From NCBI GenBank assembly GCA_002914805.1, contig JXTB01000024.1:1551319-1615318 (forward strand): a DNA stretch of 64,000 bases. The letters are read 5' to 3'. The notes under the pieces are model-generated. The model was not told the origin of the DNA and made no database searches. It worked only from the letters and a program-made list of their open reading frames with translations. The stretch comes from Parasponia andersonii. Taxonomy: Eukaryota; Streptophyta; Magnoliopsida; Rosales; Cannabaceae. The position numbers were made by a program, and so were the translations under genes. Of this stretch, positions 47,090-59,170 are shown piece after piece. The stretch's first letter is position 1, and each line of letters opens with the position of its first letter.

Positions 47090-47695
47090 CTAATACAGTC
47101 GGTCCGCCACCATAGAATACCGAGCAGCCTTCAATCTGATTGACCTCGCTTTTTGGGGGTCTGCGGGCAGGTTCCCCGACACCAGATATTGGGTGATGGG
47201 TCTCATCCAGTCCTCACCCTTGGAATCGGCTATAAAAACGTGGCGCGCGGGGGCTTCGAAGGGGCCTTTTGCATTTTCGCCTTCTGGCAGAATCTCCATA
47301 TGTTCAGTCGCTCCCCCGATTGACGTGCTTTTAGCTAATTCATCGGCCTTTTGGTTCATCTCCTTGGGTATTTGTCCGATATCGAACCTGCTGAAACGGG
47401 CTTTCACCCCCATTACTCGGGAGAAGTACCTATGTAATCTTGGCTCTTTTACTTCAAAGTCTCTCCTGACCTGATCCACGATCAGCTGCGAGTCAGTTTT
47501 TACTACGATGTCCTCTACTCCGAAATGTAGAGCCAATTCAAGGACTTGCAGTAGTACCTCATACTCTGCCTCATTGTTTGTTGCCAGGAAACTGAGCCTC
47601 AAAGCTTTCTCTACCCTGAGTCCTGCCGGGTTTGCAAGACTATCCCGATACCTGACCCTGAGGCGTTCGTGGATCTGTCGGTGTAGAGGGCTCAA
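47090..47695 (-). CDS. Additional RNase H (aRNH) and linker of the Tat element
   Basis: A 201-codon open frame with NNEAEYEVLLQVLELALHFG, VVKTDSQLIVDQV and MNQKADELAKSTS, the acidic-residue blocks of the type-I RNase H fold used as the second RNase H of Tat elements. It continues into a linker that ends RLKAARYSMVADRLY, the usual approach to the integrase zinc finger. The frame is part of a former polyprotein, so its Met start is not a true start, and the first segment (47640-47695) is doubtful. The domain would digest RNA in RNA-DNA hybrids during replication. Confidence 0.8.
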   Translation of the reverse strand: MSPLHRQIHERLRVRYRDSLANPAGLRVEKALRLSFLATNNEAEYEVLLQVLELALHFGVEDIVVKTDSQLIVDQVRRDFEVKEPRLHRYFSRVMGVKARFSRFDIGQIPKEMNQKADELAKSTSIGGATEHMEILPEGENAKGPFEAPARHVFIADSKGEDWMRPITQYLVSGNLPADPQKARSIRLKAARYSMVADRLY

Positions 47696-48249
47696 GCTGA
47701 AGGGGTGTAAGGTGGGGACGTCTGAAGTGGGTCGTGCGGCTCGCCGAAGGACTGGATTTCCACCAAGAAGTCCACCATGACTTGCCCTTTCTTCGCTATT
47801 CGAGGCTGATATTCGATGTCATATATCTTCAGCTCGATGGCCCACTTGGTTAGTCGTCCCGACAAGTCCGGCTTGACCAAGATTTTCCGGATGGGGAAAT
47901 CTGTTTATACCGTTACTGGGTGCACCTCGAAGTATTGCCTGAGTCTCTTCTTAGCGTTGACCAAAGCTAGAACCAGTCTCTCTGCCATACTATATCGCGT
48001 TTCGGCATCCAGGAGCATACGGCTCGTGTAAAACACAGGCTTCTGCTTGTCGTCTTCCTCGACGAACAGCAAGGCACTAATCGCTACTTCGGAACTACCA
48101 AATACGCGTATAGGTGCTGCCATTCTGCTGGGTAAGCTAGGATAGGTGGATGACTTAAGTACAGCTTGAGCTCTGTCGGTGCCCTGTCCTGCTCCTCCCC
48201 CCAGATGACCGTGGGGCTTTTCTTTATGCACTGGAAGAAGGGCTTGCAT
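47692..48249 (-). pseudogene. First RNase H and connector of the Tat element
   Basis: The frame reads SSEVAISALLFVEEDDKQKP, VFYTSRMLLDAETRYSMAER and LVLALVNAKKRLRQYFEVH (48160-47905), then after a stop MVKPDLSGRLTKWAIELKIY and an EYQPRIAKKGQVMVDFLVE segment (47880-47750). This is the RNase H that normally follows RT. Only a stop near 47881-47904 separates the two pieces, which share one frame. Upstream (48249-48434) the RT-RNase H joint reads IQGLTRKIAALSRFVSKISD in another frame. Confidence 0.8.
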
Positions 48250-49027
48250 CAGTCGGATATCTTAGAAACAAAACGGCTAAGGGCGGCTATCTTCCTGGTT
48301 AGGCCCTGGATCTCCCGAATGGTCGAAGGCTCTTCTCGTCTGCGATAGAAGACAACTAGGTCAGGTGGGCCCCGATACCCCTTCTGCTCATGATGTGTCC
48401 CAGGAACTGGCCAGAAGACACCCCAAACGTGCACTTCTTAGGGTTCAGATGCATCCAGTATCGCCTCAGGATTTGAAAACATTCATCCAGGTATCCCAAA
48501 TGGTCCGAAACCTCTTTGCTCTTTACGACCATGTCATCGATGTAGACTTCCATCGTCTTCCTGAGCAGCCCAGCGAACATTTTGTTCATTAGCCTTTGGT
48601 AGGTCGCCCCTGCATTCTTCAAGCTGAAAGGCATGCTCCTATAACAGTACAGACCTCGCTCTGTGATGAACGCTGTGTGGATCTAGTCTTCCCCGTATAG
48701 AGGAATCTGGTTGTATCTAGAAGAGGCATCCAAGAAGCTCATCCTGTCAAAGCCAGCCATAGCGTCAACCATTTGGTCTATCCTTGGCAGGGGGAAGCTG
48801 TCCTTTCGGCAGGCCCTTTTTAGGTTAGTGAAGTCTATGCAAGTGCGGTCGTCGCCATTTTTCTTCTTCACTACCACCAGGTTGGAGACCCAGCACAGGT
48901 ATACATATTCCATGATCAGGCCGTTCTCCAGTAGCGTCTCTACCTCCTTATTGATCACCCTTTTTTTCTCTGGCATAAACCTTCGGGGCCTCTGTCTGAC
49001 CGGAGGGAAATTGGGGTCTGCATTCAA
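48249..49027 (-). pseudogene. Reverse transcriptase of the Tat element, broken
   Basis: RT begins MNADPNFPPVRQRPRRFMPE (49027), continues VVVKKKNGDDRTCIDFTNLK, KDSFPLPRIDQMVDAMAG and FLDASSRYNQI, meets a stop near 48682, and resumes MPFSLKNAGATYQRLMNKMF with an intact catalytic YIDD (48544-48533) and LNPKKCTFGV. The frame shifts near 48434. The active site is preserved although the frame is not. The enzyme copies element RNA into DNA. Confidence 0.85.
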
Positions 49028-49278
49028 TCAGTGGCAAGCGTGTGCAGGGTCTATCCCGGGCATGTCGTCGTAGGACCATACGAAGACATCTTCATTCTGC
49101 CTAAGGAATCCCAACAGTTTGCTCTTTTCTTCCTCAGGCAGCAGGGCCCAGATTGAGACTACCTTCCCTAGCTCTGCCTCTTTCAAAAGGACTACCACCA
49201 GCTTCTTAATCGTGGATTCAGCCTATCGGACTCCTCTTCGATTCGCTTCATATACATCGGCAGGCGGTCTTTTGATTG

Positions 49279-49731
49279 CTATCTGTTCCCTGTCGAGGCA
49301 CTCACGTTCGCTTCAGGCCCACCCAGGGTGATTGAAAAATATTTCTTCGTGGAGGCCTGGTCCCCTTTAACGTCTATCATGTAATTACCATCTTTTGATA
49401 GACATCTCAAGACCTGGTGGAGGGTGGAGGCGACTTCATGCATGGCGTGGATCCACCCTCTCCTCATGATGATGTTGAAGGAAGACTAGCAGTCGATGAC
49501 GATGAAATCCACGTCCAGGCATATTTCTGCAGCATAGACCTTCAGAGTCATGATGCCTAAGGGGCTGACCCTAGTACCGTTAAAGGCGAACAACGACTGA
49601 CAGGTCGGCCTGAGCGCGTTTTGATCCAGGCCTATGCTCTCAAACGTACTAAGGAATAGGACATCGACGCTGCTTCCGCCGTCGATTAGGACCCTTTTGA
49701 CCAACACGAAGTCAATCTGCAGCTTAATCAC
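49279..49731 (-). pseudogene. Aspartic protease of the Tat element
   Basis: VLIDGGSSVDVLFLSTFESI (active site D-G-G-S at about 49683) and GIMTLKVYAAE are the Tat-type protease. It is followed after one stop (near 49485) by GWIHAMHEVASTLHQVLRC, the usual segment downstream of the protease. Gag and protease share one frame across a stop at 49732. The protease would process the Gag-Pol precursor. Confidence 0.8.
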
Positions 49732-51484
49732 CTAGGGGTTATTATGAGGCAGGTGCACCGTGGTCAGATCTTGCTGGGTGAAGGCGATGGGGCCGGCTGA
49801 GGCGTAGCTTTCTTCCGTCGTCATATGGTTCACAGAATAGCCCATCTCCCTCAGGCGCTTCACCCTCTCCTCGATCCTCTTTTGGTACTTTTCCTTATCC
49901 TCCTGATCTTGGGTCGGCTCCGGTCTGCCTATGATCGTTGAAAATATCCTCAGAGTTTGTTCTCCCGATCCAGAGGCTTGGGTCTGCTTTCCTTTCTCGG
50001 GTCTGACGGCGTCTTCCTTCGATTGATTCCCGCCCGTCTTTACAAACTGCTTCAACTTTCCATCTTGGATTGCTATTATAACCTGCAAACAAAGGCTGCG
50101 ACAATTGACGGTATCATGCCCGTGATCTTTGTGAAATTGGCTATACCTGCTCCTGTTTTTCATATGTTTAGGAACACCAGATTTGGACAGGTCTTTGAAA
50201 ATATCCCAATCCTTGTTCTGGAAGTAGATCACGTCGATCGATGTATTGAGCTCATATTTTGGCAGAGGAACCTTAAATGTCTTCCTCCTCTTACCGCTTT
50301 CTTGACCGCCTCAAGCTGGGGCTTCTTGCTTCGGAGATAGCCCCTGGGCCAAGGCAGGCCTCTTCATTCCTTGCAGAACCGAGGTTTGCACCGGCACCAT
50401 TATTATTGCGGCGGAGGCCTTGGGCACTTTCTGGTGGCTTTCCTGTACCCTAAATACCCCTCCGACTTTACCTGGACATCTGCCATGTCGTACGGCAAAT
50501 TTAATAGCGGATGGTCTGACAGCATTGACCCTGGCTGTAGGCCCCTGACGAACGAGCTCGTGACTTGCATAGAGTCTGCGTTGTGCACTGAGGACATTAC
50601 CTCCAGTAAGTGCGACAAGTATTCTCTTGGAGACTCGCTCGCAGATTGCTCCAACCGGTTGAGGTCTCCTATGGTTTTTTGCCATCTCCGGATGCCCGCG
50701 TACTGCTTTGAGAACAGTTTGCAAAAGTCTTCAAACCCGTTTATGGACTTCTCTGGGAGTTGTCTGAACTATAGCAGTGCCAGCCCCTCAAGGGTGGTAG
50801 AGAATACTTTGCAAGTCACAGCCTCATTCCTGGCCTCCAAGGCCATCTTCTATTGGAAATGGTATATTTGATCGAGGGGGTTAGTCTTTCCCTCGAATAG
50901 TCTGAAGGTTGGGGTTGTGAAGTCCTTCGACTTGGGCTCCAACTGAATCCAATCGGCGAAGGTCGTCCGATTGATTCCTCGCATGGTCTGTTCTGCCAGG
51001 TCATCAGGGGTCTAGCTGTGATGGACTCCGAGCTTCTTACTTAGCTCTGCCATCATCTCTTATTTCTAGTTGAGAAGTGTACCTACTGGGCCTTCCTGGT
51101 GCCTTCTGTCCAATGCTGCTCTAGCCCAAAAAGGCCTTGTCTGGCTCTACCGCTCCCCCTGTATCCACGATCTGGATAGGGCGGGGACTTCTATCGGCAG
51201 TTGGCCCCCGGATTATAGTTGGACCTCTTCATCAAAGTCCTCCCTTCGCCCGCTCCTGGCTTGGCTCGCCAACAGTCTTCAAGGCAGGCATTATCTCTTC
51301 GTACCTCTGCAACTTTGTATTTTAAACCCAAGACGGCCTCGTGGGCCATCTCTACCTTCCGGTTTATTTCTGCCAAGGTGGCAAGCATTTGGTCTAGCTT
51401 TTGGTCCAGACTTGGTTGTACTTCCTGGGAGTTCCCTTCGGCGTCAGGACGTGTGCTCCTGGTTGTCATTCTTGAGGGTGTCAT
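49732..51484 (-). pseudogene. gag of the Tat element, frameshifted
   Basis: The start at 51484 gives MTPSRMTTRSTRPDAEGNSQ, then a coiled-coil-like stretch (LDQMLATLAEINRKVEMAHE). The central gag domain is readable in another frame at 50654-50403 (SPREYLSHLLEVMSSV, SSFVRGLQPGSM), and the C-terminal part in a third frame at 50232-49732 contains YSQFHKDHGHDTVNCRSL and DGKLKQFV, the Cys/His region of Tat Gag. At least two frameshifts and several stops separate the pieces. It would form the particle shell around the RNA. Confidence 0.8.
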
Positions 51485-51561
51485 TCGTCATTCTATGGCC
51501 TTTTGCACGAGGAGAGTGCGATCGTGAGGCTCCTGTTTCTTCTCTCAAGCTTAAGTGTTTC

Positions 51562-51579
51562 CCACAGACGATGCCAAAC
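51562..51579 (-). other. Primer-binding site of the Tat element
   Basis: On the minus strand GTTTGGCATCGTCTGTGGG follows the LTR end directly. Tat elements usually show TTTGGCGCCGTCTGTGGG here, so this is a slightly degraded version. I do not assign the tRNA. Confidence 0.7.
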
Positions 51580-52382
51580 TGTTAGTACTATTCTTACCAG
51601 CCGTCCACGTATCTCTGAACTGCTGACGAGGTATTCACTAATTGTCTACGTATCCTTGCTATCCCGGAATGTCTTTAGCTTCAGGCTGAGACAGAGAGGC
51701 GGGGGTGGCCACCTGCAAAGATTCTCCGATGTTTATATCAGTGATTTATCCCTGAGATGGAACAGTAAGGATTTCATTTTTTTTCTTGTAAATGTTTTAT
51801 GTATATTATATATATATATATCCTTCTTTTGGGAGAAAACAAGGCTTATATATATAATTTTGGGACTGGGAGCTTTCTGGCTCTCAATCCCAGAATCGAG
51901 TATCTTTTTTCATCATGACTTACTCTAGAAATCACGGGTCGTCGTTACCGTGACCTTCCTTATATAATCGCGGCCTATTTTTCGCCATCCTCTATGACTC
52001 CAGCCTGTCGGTGATGAGATTTTGATAAGCCGTCGTTCTATCAGGACGACTTGCCCAATGTGCGCACCTACCCAGGATCGTACTAAATGCTGTGTCTGGG
52101 TCTGGAGCAGTGAGTTGCTTCCCATGGTATTCTGGCGGAAGACCCTTGAGGCTCTTGATCCCCAGATGTCGAGGTAAAAATCGGACTGGGCCGAATCCAT
52201 CCAGGGTCTAGGATGGGTTCGGCCCTGGCCTCGGACAGCTCATGGGCCTATGCGGTACCACGTGCAACTCGCTTGACCTTTAATCAGTCACTCTGGACAT
52301 GTGTCAGACAGTATACCCTGCTTGTGACCTATTCTACTATTTAATCGTTTACGTGGTGTATGATTTAGGAACGAGTCCCACA
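51580..52382 (-). repeat. 5' LTR of the Tat element
   Basis: Read on the minus strand the LTR begins TGTGGGACTCGTTCC at 52382 and ends TACTAACA at 51580 (803 bp). Bases 52383-52387 (ATAGT) would be its target duplication, but the other end is lost. The frame at 51503-51928 in this LTR is not a gene. Confidence 0.75.
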
Positions 52383-53234
52383 ATAGTAGAGTTACTCGTT
52401 AGCCATTAATAGAAAAGAAAGCCTAGCTATCCAAAAGAAAATGTACGAGAAATTGAAGTAAACAATAGCATACTCGATCGAGTCTCGACTTACTTATTAA
52501 CATATATATATATATATAGCACTAATCCAGTAGGTATTTTTTTTTTAACCGATGTATAGATATCAATTTGGCCAATGAAAATTTAGCATGCACATTTTTT
52601 TATTGTAAAAAATAAAAAAGAGAAAAAATATTAATGATACACGTCTTTTCATGCACTTCATTATAAACATTGAATCACTAACAGCTAAAAACAAGATACT
52701 TACCCAAAATATATATATATATATATCTTATTGGATTGGCAACCATATATATATATATATGCGCGCATATAATATATTAAACACTGTTATCCGTAATTAG
52801 TGAGCGTTGTCTTTCACCAATTCCAAGGCAAATTGGTATGTTATATATAAGAACTTTAACCTTCAACCAGATTGCCCAGAGGATAGTACTAATAATATTG
52901 TAACATTGAAATATCCAATATGGTAAAAAAGCTTTATTGTCATTTATCTGGAAAATGGCCACTTTTAAGGAACATTTACAGTTGCACTTTCCGTATTCCA
53001 CGGTACTAATTGTTGGCCCTAATTTTGTTTTCCTCTTCCGTCGAATATATTTAGTTTCAGGCCGTGATAGCATCTTTAATTTGGAATTCCCTTTCTAAAT
53101 ATTAATTAGTTATTTCCCCACTACACAACTCCACTGGTCATTACCTGTCTTCTGCACACTACTGCTATATATATGCGCAACATAGATATCTATCAAATGC
53201 ACCCCTAATTAAATACATCTCCAATCATCGACTG

Positions 53235-53278
<44 letters not shown>
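53235..53278. repeat. (TA)n microsatellite
   Basis: About 22 TA units followed by a short CACACA run. Confidence 0.9.
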
Positions 53279-53286
<8 letters not shown>

Positions 53287-54376
53287 AATACATGTATAAT
53301 AAGTATATATGTGCATAGTTTTAATGTGATATATATGTATATAATCCAATGAACTTTAAGTCACGCATAAATTACTCTCTCTACAATGATTATCCTTTAA
53401 TATTGCAAGCGCCAAGCTGTGGTCCATCAACAGTATGGCCACAAATATTAATCTATATACATATATATATATTGGTGAGATATACTATCTACTATGTCTA
53501 TTTATATTGTTTGTGTAGCTTTTGTTATGGAAGTGCTTCTGACAAGAGCTTCCTACCAATGAGAGTAGTACGCTTGAAATTATAAATTTCACATGTATGC
53601 TTTCTATTATCAACTATGGAACATTAATTAAACTATAACTTTAATCGATCGATTAGGTTTTTCTTATTTAATTATCACTGATGATCCTTCTTCGCCACTG
53701 ATGTAAAAAAATATAGGTTCCTCAGTTACCAAGTACATCTATATTATATATTCCTCTTTGACTGACATATCAAAGATAGCCACGTCTAAAGATAATAAAG
53801 TCATTTTTAGTTGCAACTCTGTCAAAAGTTTTTGGAGTTAAACTCCAACCAATTAAGTAGAAACGTTAGACGATCAGCTGTGGTATACGGATAATTGATT
53901 TAATCAAGTGGATGCTACTTTTTTGTGAAGAAGGAAATAAGATTTACCTGATCAAAGTCACAATGGTGTATATTACATACATATAAATGTGTATATAACT
54001 ACTGATGATAGATCTTCAAGAAAATCACTAGCTAGTCGAATCAACTTCCTGCAAAGATCAGTACTGCCGAGTCCTAATAATAAGATTTCATCAGCTAAGA
54101 TATTCCACTGAAAAAGGTCAATTTGTTTAATAATTGCATGCATGTCTCCAAGTGCTGGAACTATAATCCTGATCTTTGTTAATTGGAATAGAAGATGATT
54201 TAACTCCAACTACATGCAATTTAATCCCTATTTGAATCCATCATCTTATTCATTACGTATATATAAAATAAGTGGAAATCTTTCACTGCTTACCAAAATG
54301 ATCATGAATGTCGGTCCATAGAACCACAGTGATCATAGCATGCATTAGCAGCAAGTCACATTTAGTACTATTGTGC

Positions 54377-54378
54377 GC

Positions 54379-54432
<54 letters not shown>
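54377..54432. repeat. Compound (GT)n(AT)n microsatellite
   Basis: A short GC/GT run followed by about 21 AT units. Confidence 0.9.
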
Positions 54433-54436
<4 letters not shown>

Positions 54437-54820
54437 TTCTATCTACCTTACTTTAAAAAAAAAAAAAAGAACGGGTAATTTACTAAATTAACTAAATAGA
54501 CATAACTCGGTACGTAGCTCAATCTTCACCGTTAGAAGTTAGAACATAAGGCTAGATTCAAATGGAATAAGAACCAGACAAGGATTTAGCTCCCCATATA
54601 CAAAAGAGTTCAAACTTAAAGTAGGATATTAATTTTGACATGAAAAGTATATTTAGCTAGTATATATATTTTATATACTTCATTGTAGCCATTAGATCAC
54701 CATTAGATGATAATCTATCGATTAAAATAAGTACCTATACATAAGTTAAAAAAAATAACTACTGATTGGCAATCCAGTAGGTATATATAAATTGTTAATC
54801 CAGTAGGTATATATAAAGGT

Positions 54821-55065
54821 TGTGAATTCAGTAAATATTTTTTTTTATTCTTGAATCATCGTCTAATGATAATCTAATAGTTCTAATGAAGTGCATAATT
54901 TATTTATTCTTGAATCATCGTCTAATGATAATCTAATAGTTCTAATGAATTGCATAAGAAGACGTACATCATTAATATTATTTATCTCTTCTACTTTTTA
55001 CAATAAAAAAATATACCTAATAAATTATCTATAGTAAAAAAAAATACTTACTAAATTGGTGATGG
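54821..55065. mobile_element. MITE (same family as 33190-33410) with an internal tandem repeat
   Basis: The left end GAATTCAGTAAATATTTTTT and the inverse of the right end CAATTTAGTAAGTATTTTTT pair well. Inside, a 59-bp unit beginning TATTCTTGAATCATCG is present twice (54846 and 54905). Just outside the left end, ATCCAGTAGGTATATATAAA also occurs twice (about 54771 and 54799). Confidence 0.65.
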
Positions 55066-57503
55066 CTATATATATGTATAAGATTTAGTCATTAGGCAGG
55101 TACGTGGATTCTTCCTCCAGTCTCCGGATGATCATGGGAACAAAAATAAAAACAAACTAAAACTACATAATGCGGATGAGTCCGCCAATTTAGACCAACG
55201 TGAATTCATTAAGGCTTATATATTAGTCATCGGCTAGCTATAGACATCAACATGTTGATCTCATGGCGCATTACATTAATAACGTCTTCTTCCTAGTGCA
55301 AGAACATCAAGCCAAATTCATTACCGAATACTGATATTCCACCAAATTAAAATAAGAATTTTGGACGGTTGCTTTTATCCAACGGTGATATTGAATTGTT
55401 TTGATATTTTCGATATATGTTGATCAAGGAGATCTTTAATTGGGTCCAAAGAAAATGTTTTTCTATTTTAATTTATCTAATTTAACCAATTTTCCACAAA
55501 CTTCACTTCCTAGTGCTTGACTCAATGGAGGGTACGTGTATTTTTGTACTGGTATATAGATGTGTCCAAGTCATGGATATTGATAGAAAGGAAATTTTCT
55601 TGGTCCAGTAAATTTTAGATATATATATATATACCTTCAAATTATAGGACAACACTTATCAAATTCTCAAAGGGAGTGTGTCCCCAGGATGGGACAATTG
55701 GCTTTCCGCATCCAATTATACTTTTTCCACCTCTACTACGTCTCTATCAGCAAATATATCTACATATTAGATCAAGAATAACAATTCTGTGAATAATAAT
55801 ATTCCTTTTATTTCTCCGGCTGAAAGTTGAGCCTTGTTATTTCTAGTGTTGTCCCTCTAAAACTACAGTATTGAGCTGAATCGCTGAAACAACAGATTCT
55901 TTAGAAAGTGATTCATGCATCTATAAATGTGTCGTGTGTGTATTTTTTCTTTCTCTTCACGAGGCTAAAAGTACTACTATTCATCTCCAAAAAGTGACTT
56001 TCTTTCTTATACATACATTATATTGTATAAAACTTAGCTATTTCTTTTTGCAGTATTAATAATTTTTTTACCATGCTATTAAATTAAATATCCTAGTCTG
56101 TCTGATCATTATGAACAAATTCAACAAGATCGTAAAAAAGCCAAATAAAATACGCATACAATAACAATATAATAATAAAAAATACTAGAATTATTGGACA
56201 ACTAATTTGCATTATGCAATGTATTAATTTGAAAGTACTATATATTTGGCTAGCTAGCAATAGAATAAAATGCAAATATGACATAACATTGCATAATTAA
56301 TCTAATGTTCAAGGGAAGTGCGTGTGTTAGTGCATGCAATAAGGGTTGCTAGTAGTGGGCTGTTGGCCACACAATGATGCTTTAAGGGAATGCTTTGCAA
56401 AAATCCACATGCATGCATCATTGCCCAGCATCTCACCCTTTTTTCTTAAAAAAAGAAAAAAGATTTCTTAATAATCAAACTCGTTCATTGGTGATATGTC
56501 TTTATTTGGTATGATGCTTGAATAACACAGGGCAGAGGAGGATAAGCAACGACGCAACTGGGGTGATATCACTTTCTTATAATTATAAGCCTCCATTCTG
56601 TTAGACTGGAATTATTCCCTTTCTCTCTGCTTGTTATTTTTCCCTTATTTTGTCAATTTCTATGTAATAATTCAATGCAATGCTCCAAGGAATTTCTTGG
56701 CAGTTTTTTTTTTTTTTTTTTGGGTGGGTTCCCTTATTATGTAAAGCGGGAAAAATATCAAGTATATGGGTCTATTAATACTAGAGTAAATGAAGGGGTA
56801 TCATATTATTAATAGTGCTTAAATCTACTTTCTCATTTTACTGTCTCATTCATTAAAAAGAGACAACTCAACATTTTTTTAGTAATTATCTCCTGAAAGG
56901 AATTAATCTGTTAAATTTAGATCATATTTATGCTAAATTATCTACTTTTAAGTGAATGAAACAACAAATTTCATAATAAAATGGACACGATCCCGGTCTA
57001 AATTAACCATATATATTTGAGGAAAAGAATTAATAGAAAAGAAAAAGAAATATACATATTCCACATTTTAAGAAAATTAAAACCCTTAGCTAATATGAAA
57101 ATGGATGTGCGTAGCAGAAGACTACCAAAGCATACTTTATATATATTTACATAAATTGTTCCTAATGAATCTATGAAATAAACTTGTAGCAAAACCAGAC
57201 TGCAGACAAAACAAAAGCTTATCTTAAGATTGTGTTTAGTAGGAGTGAGAAAAAGCTTGGGTTTAGTATGAGCGAGAAATGGAAGAAAGGTGAGGAGGGA
57301 TAGAAGGATTATTTAATAGATAGATTTGATGCAGGGTAGTTGTTTGGTTGGTAGAATTTTAGGTGGGAAGGAATTAGGTAAATAGAATTCAATTTCTCAA
57401 TTCAACAAGCTTTAAATCTTTTATTGTAAATTAGAAAAATTTTAGGATTGACTTTCACAATTAATAGTAGTGTAGTTATACTATAACTAAAATCTTCTCT
57501 TTA

Positions 57504-59170
57504 TTAGAGATAATTCATAATAATAATAATTATTTATTATTAAAATTAGTTACTTACCTATTTTATAATATTCTTTACTATGTAAATTATCTAGTTACCT
57601 GTAATTATTTTATATTTTATATTTTGAGTAGTTACCTTATCTCTTAGAATATTTTAGAGGAATATCCTCTCATATAACTTATATAAATATTCATACAATA
57701 AGAATAATGAACTAATTTATTATTCTAATTCTGAGCCAAAATATTTTCTCTCAATCAATTTCAATATAGTATTAGAGTAGTAAAATCCTAGGCCACTCCC
57801 TGCTCTTTTTCTCTGTTTAATTTCAATCATAGAACCGGTCAACTGCTCTTCTCTTTCCAATCAAACGAAAATCCCAGATTTTACCCCGAAATCAATTCCC
57901 TTCTTTTATCACTTGTCCTATAGAACGAATTAAGTTGGCTCCTGCTCAATTGGGTCATTATTCGTATCATCTTTATTGGCCTTATTTTATTTTTCAATTC
58001 ATGAGCAATATGCCCTAGAATCTAAATTTTATTTTTCTTGTTAATTCTTGGGTTAATACCCTTGAATCTAAAGCTAATTTTATTTACTTGTCTATTATTA
58101 GGTTAATACCCTTAAATCTAGAACCAATACTATGTTTCTTGTCTATTCTTTGGTTAATACCCTTGAATCCAAATACCAAAAGATTCGTATTAGTGTGACA
58201 ACCAATACTTCTCTATCATTCATATTTCTCTCCTCCCTCCGATCCCTCGTCTCTTTTGCTTTAATTTTTGTTTTATTTTAGTCCAAAAAAAAAAGGAAAA
58301 AAAAAAGGTCAGCTTTACGTTTGGTTAGATTGGGAGTTTCTCTCTTACGTTCAATAGTTGAGTTTTTTTTCAAGGTTGTAATTTTAAACAAAAACAAAAT
58401 GTTATATTTGTTTATTTTAGGTTTAGGGATTAAAAAAAAAAGTTAAGTATTACGTTTTGTCTAGTATTAGCGTTTATTGGTTTTTATTTTAGTCTTTATA
58501 AATGAATAACAAAAAAAAAAGAGTCCCCTCTTTCACGTTTAGATTTCTTTTTTTTTGAACTTTTAAGTTAGTTTTTCTTTCAGGAAACAAAAAGATGCAA
58601 TTTTTCCTCTACCTTCATTTTCAATAGCCTCAGCTAAATTATTACTCCGATTTCGCCACTTTACTTTTGTCTCCAACTGTCACTCTTTAACAGGCCTCGG
58701 ATGATTAAATGGTCATTAGTCTGGTTTTGTCTCTTTATTTTTATTTGTCTATACTAGTGCCTGACGATCAAGCGATAATACTGTAGTAAGTACTACACAT
58801 CTTTTCAGCCACTTAACCATTTTTTTGATTACGGATGTGCCGTTCTTCAATACTACATCTTTCTTTCTTCTCAAGTCCAAGATTGAATTTCTTGAGAAGC
58901 TCCATTTGCAGAGGCAAATTAGAGATAATTCCTAATAATAATTATTTGTTATTAAAATTATCTACTTGTCTATTTTAGAATATTCTTTATTATGTAAAGT
59001 ATCTAGTTATTTATAATTATATTATATTTTGTATTTTGAGTAGTTACTTTATCTTTTAAAATATTCTAGAGGAATATCTTCTCATATAAGTTGTATGAAT
59101 ACTCATATAATGCGTCAAATTCATTATTTCAATTATGAGCCAAAATATTTTCTCTAGCTCAATTTCTATA
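57504..59170 (+). mobile_element. TRIM-like small LTR element
   Basis: Two direct repeats of 262 and 252 bases (57504-57765, 58919-59170) begin TTAGAGATAATTC and end in CAATTTC(A/T)ATA. ATAGTATTAGAGTAG directly after the first (57766-57780) matches the initiator-Met primer site ATGGTATCAGAGCAG with three changes, and AGAGGCAAA precedes the second. The 1.15-kb interior has no pol; a 50-bp unit containing GGTTAATACCCTTGAATCTA is repeated three times (58051, 58101, 58152). Size and lack of genes fit a TRIM or a deleted Copia-type element. I could not confirm the target duplication. Confidence 0.75.

Larger units (their letters stand above)
46207..52382 (-). mobile_element. Tat-lineage Ty3/gypsy element, 3' truncated
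   Basis: On the minus strand this GC-richer block has a 5' LTR, primer-binding site, gag, protease, RT, RNase H, a second RNase H and part of integrase. The order RT, RNase H, additional (archaeal-type) RNase H, integrase is characteristic of plant Tat elements (Ogre/Retand group). The integrase end, 3' LTR and any extra 3' frame are gone at 46206. The GC content, visibly higher than in all neighbours, suggests a younger insertion or one less affected by cytosine deamination. Several frameshifts and stops still make it non-functional. Confidence 0.88.
52383..57503. other. AT-rich intergenic DNA
   Basis: No coding frame stands out. The stretch holds (TA)n tracts (52501-52518, 53235-53278, 54391-54432), a MITE with internal tandem repeats (54821-55065), MITE-like ends near 52520-52735 and a poly-T run at 56706-56720. 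The last 270 bases before 57504 and the first 180 after 59170 look like opposite ends of one short element (TTTAGTAGGAG-type ends), which would make the TRIM a nested insertion; I hold this only weakly. Confidence 0.5.

Noticed and set aside
46626..47093. 155-codon plus-strand frame
   Set aside because: It is the shadow of the Tat integrase/aRNH region, which reads sensibly on the minus strand.
48711..49073. 120-codon plus-strand frame, and others at 49957-51585
   Set aside because: These oppose RT and gag of the Tat element; GC-rich antisense frames with no family resemblance.
56350..56440. Possible microRNA-type hairpin around CAATGATGC (56372-56380) and its inverse (56415-56423)
   Set aside because: Only nine bases pair without a break and the flanks pair poorly; I recognise no known plant microRNA.
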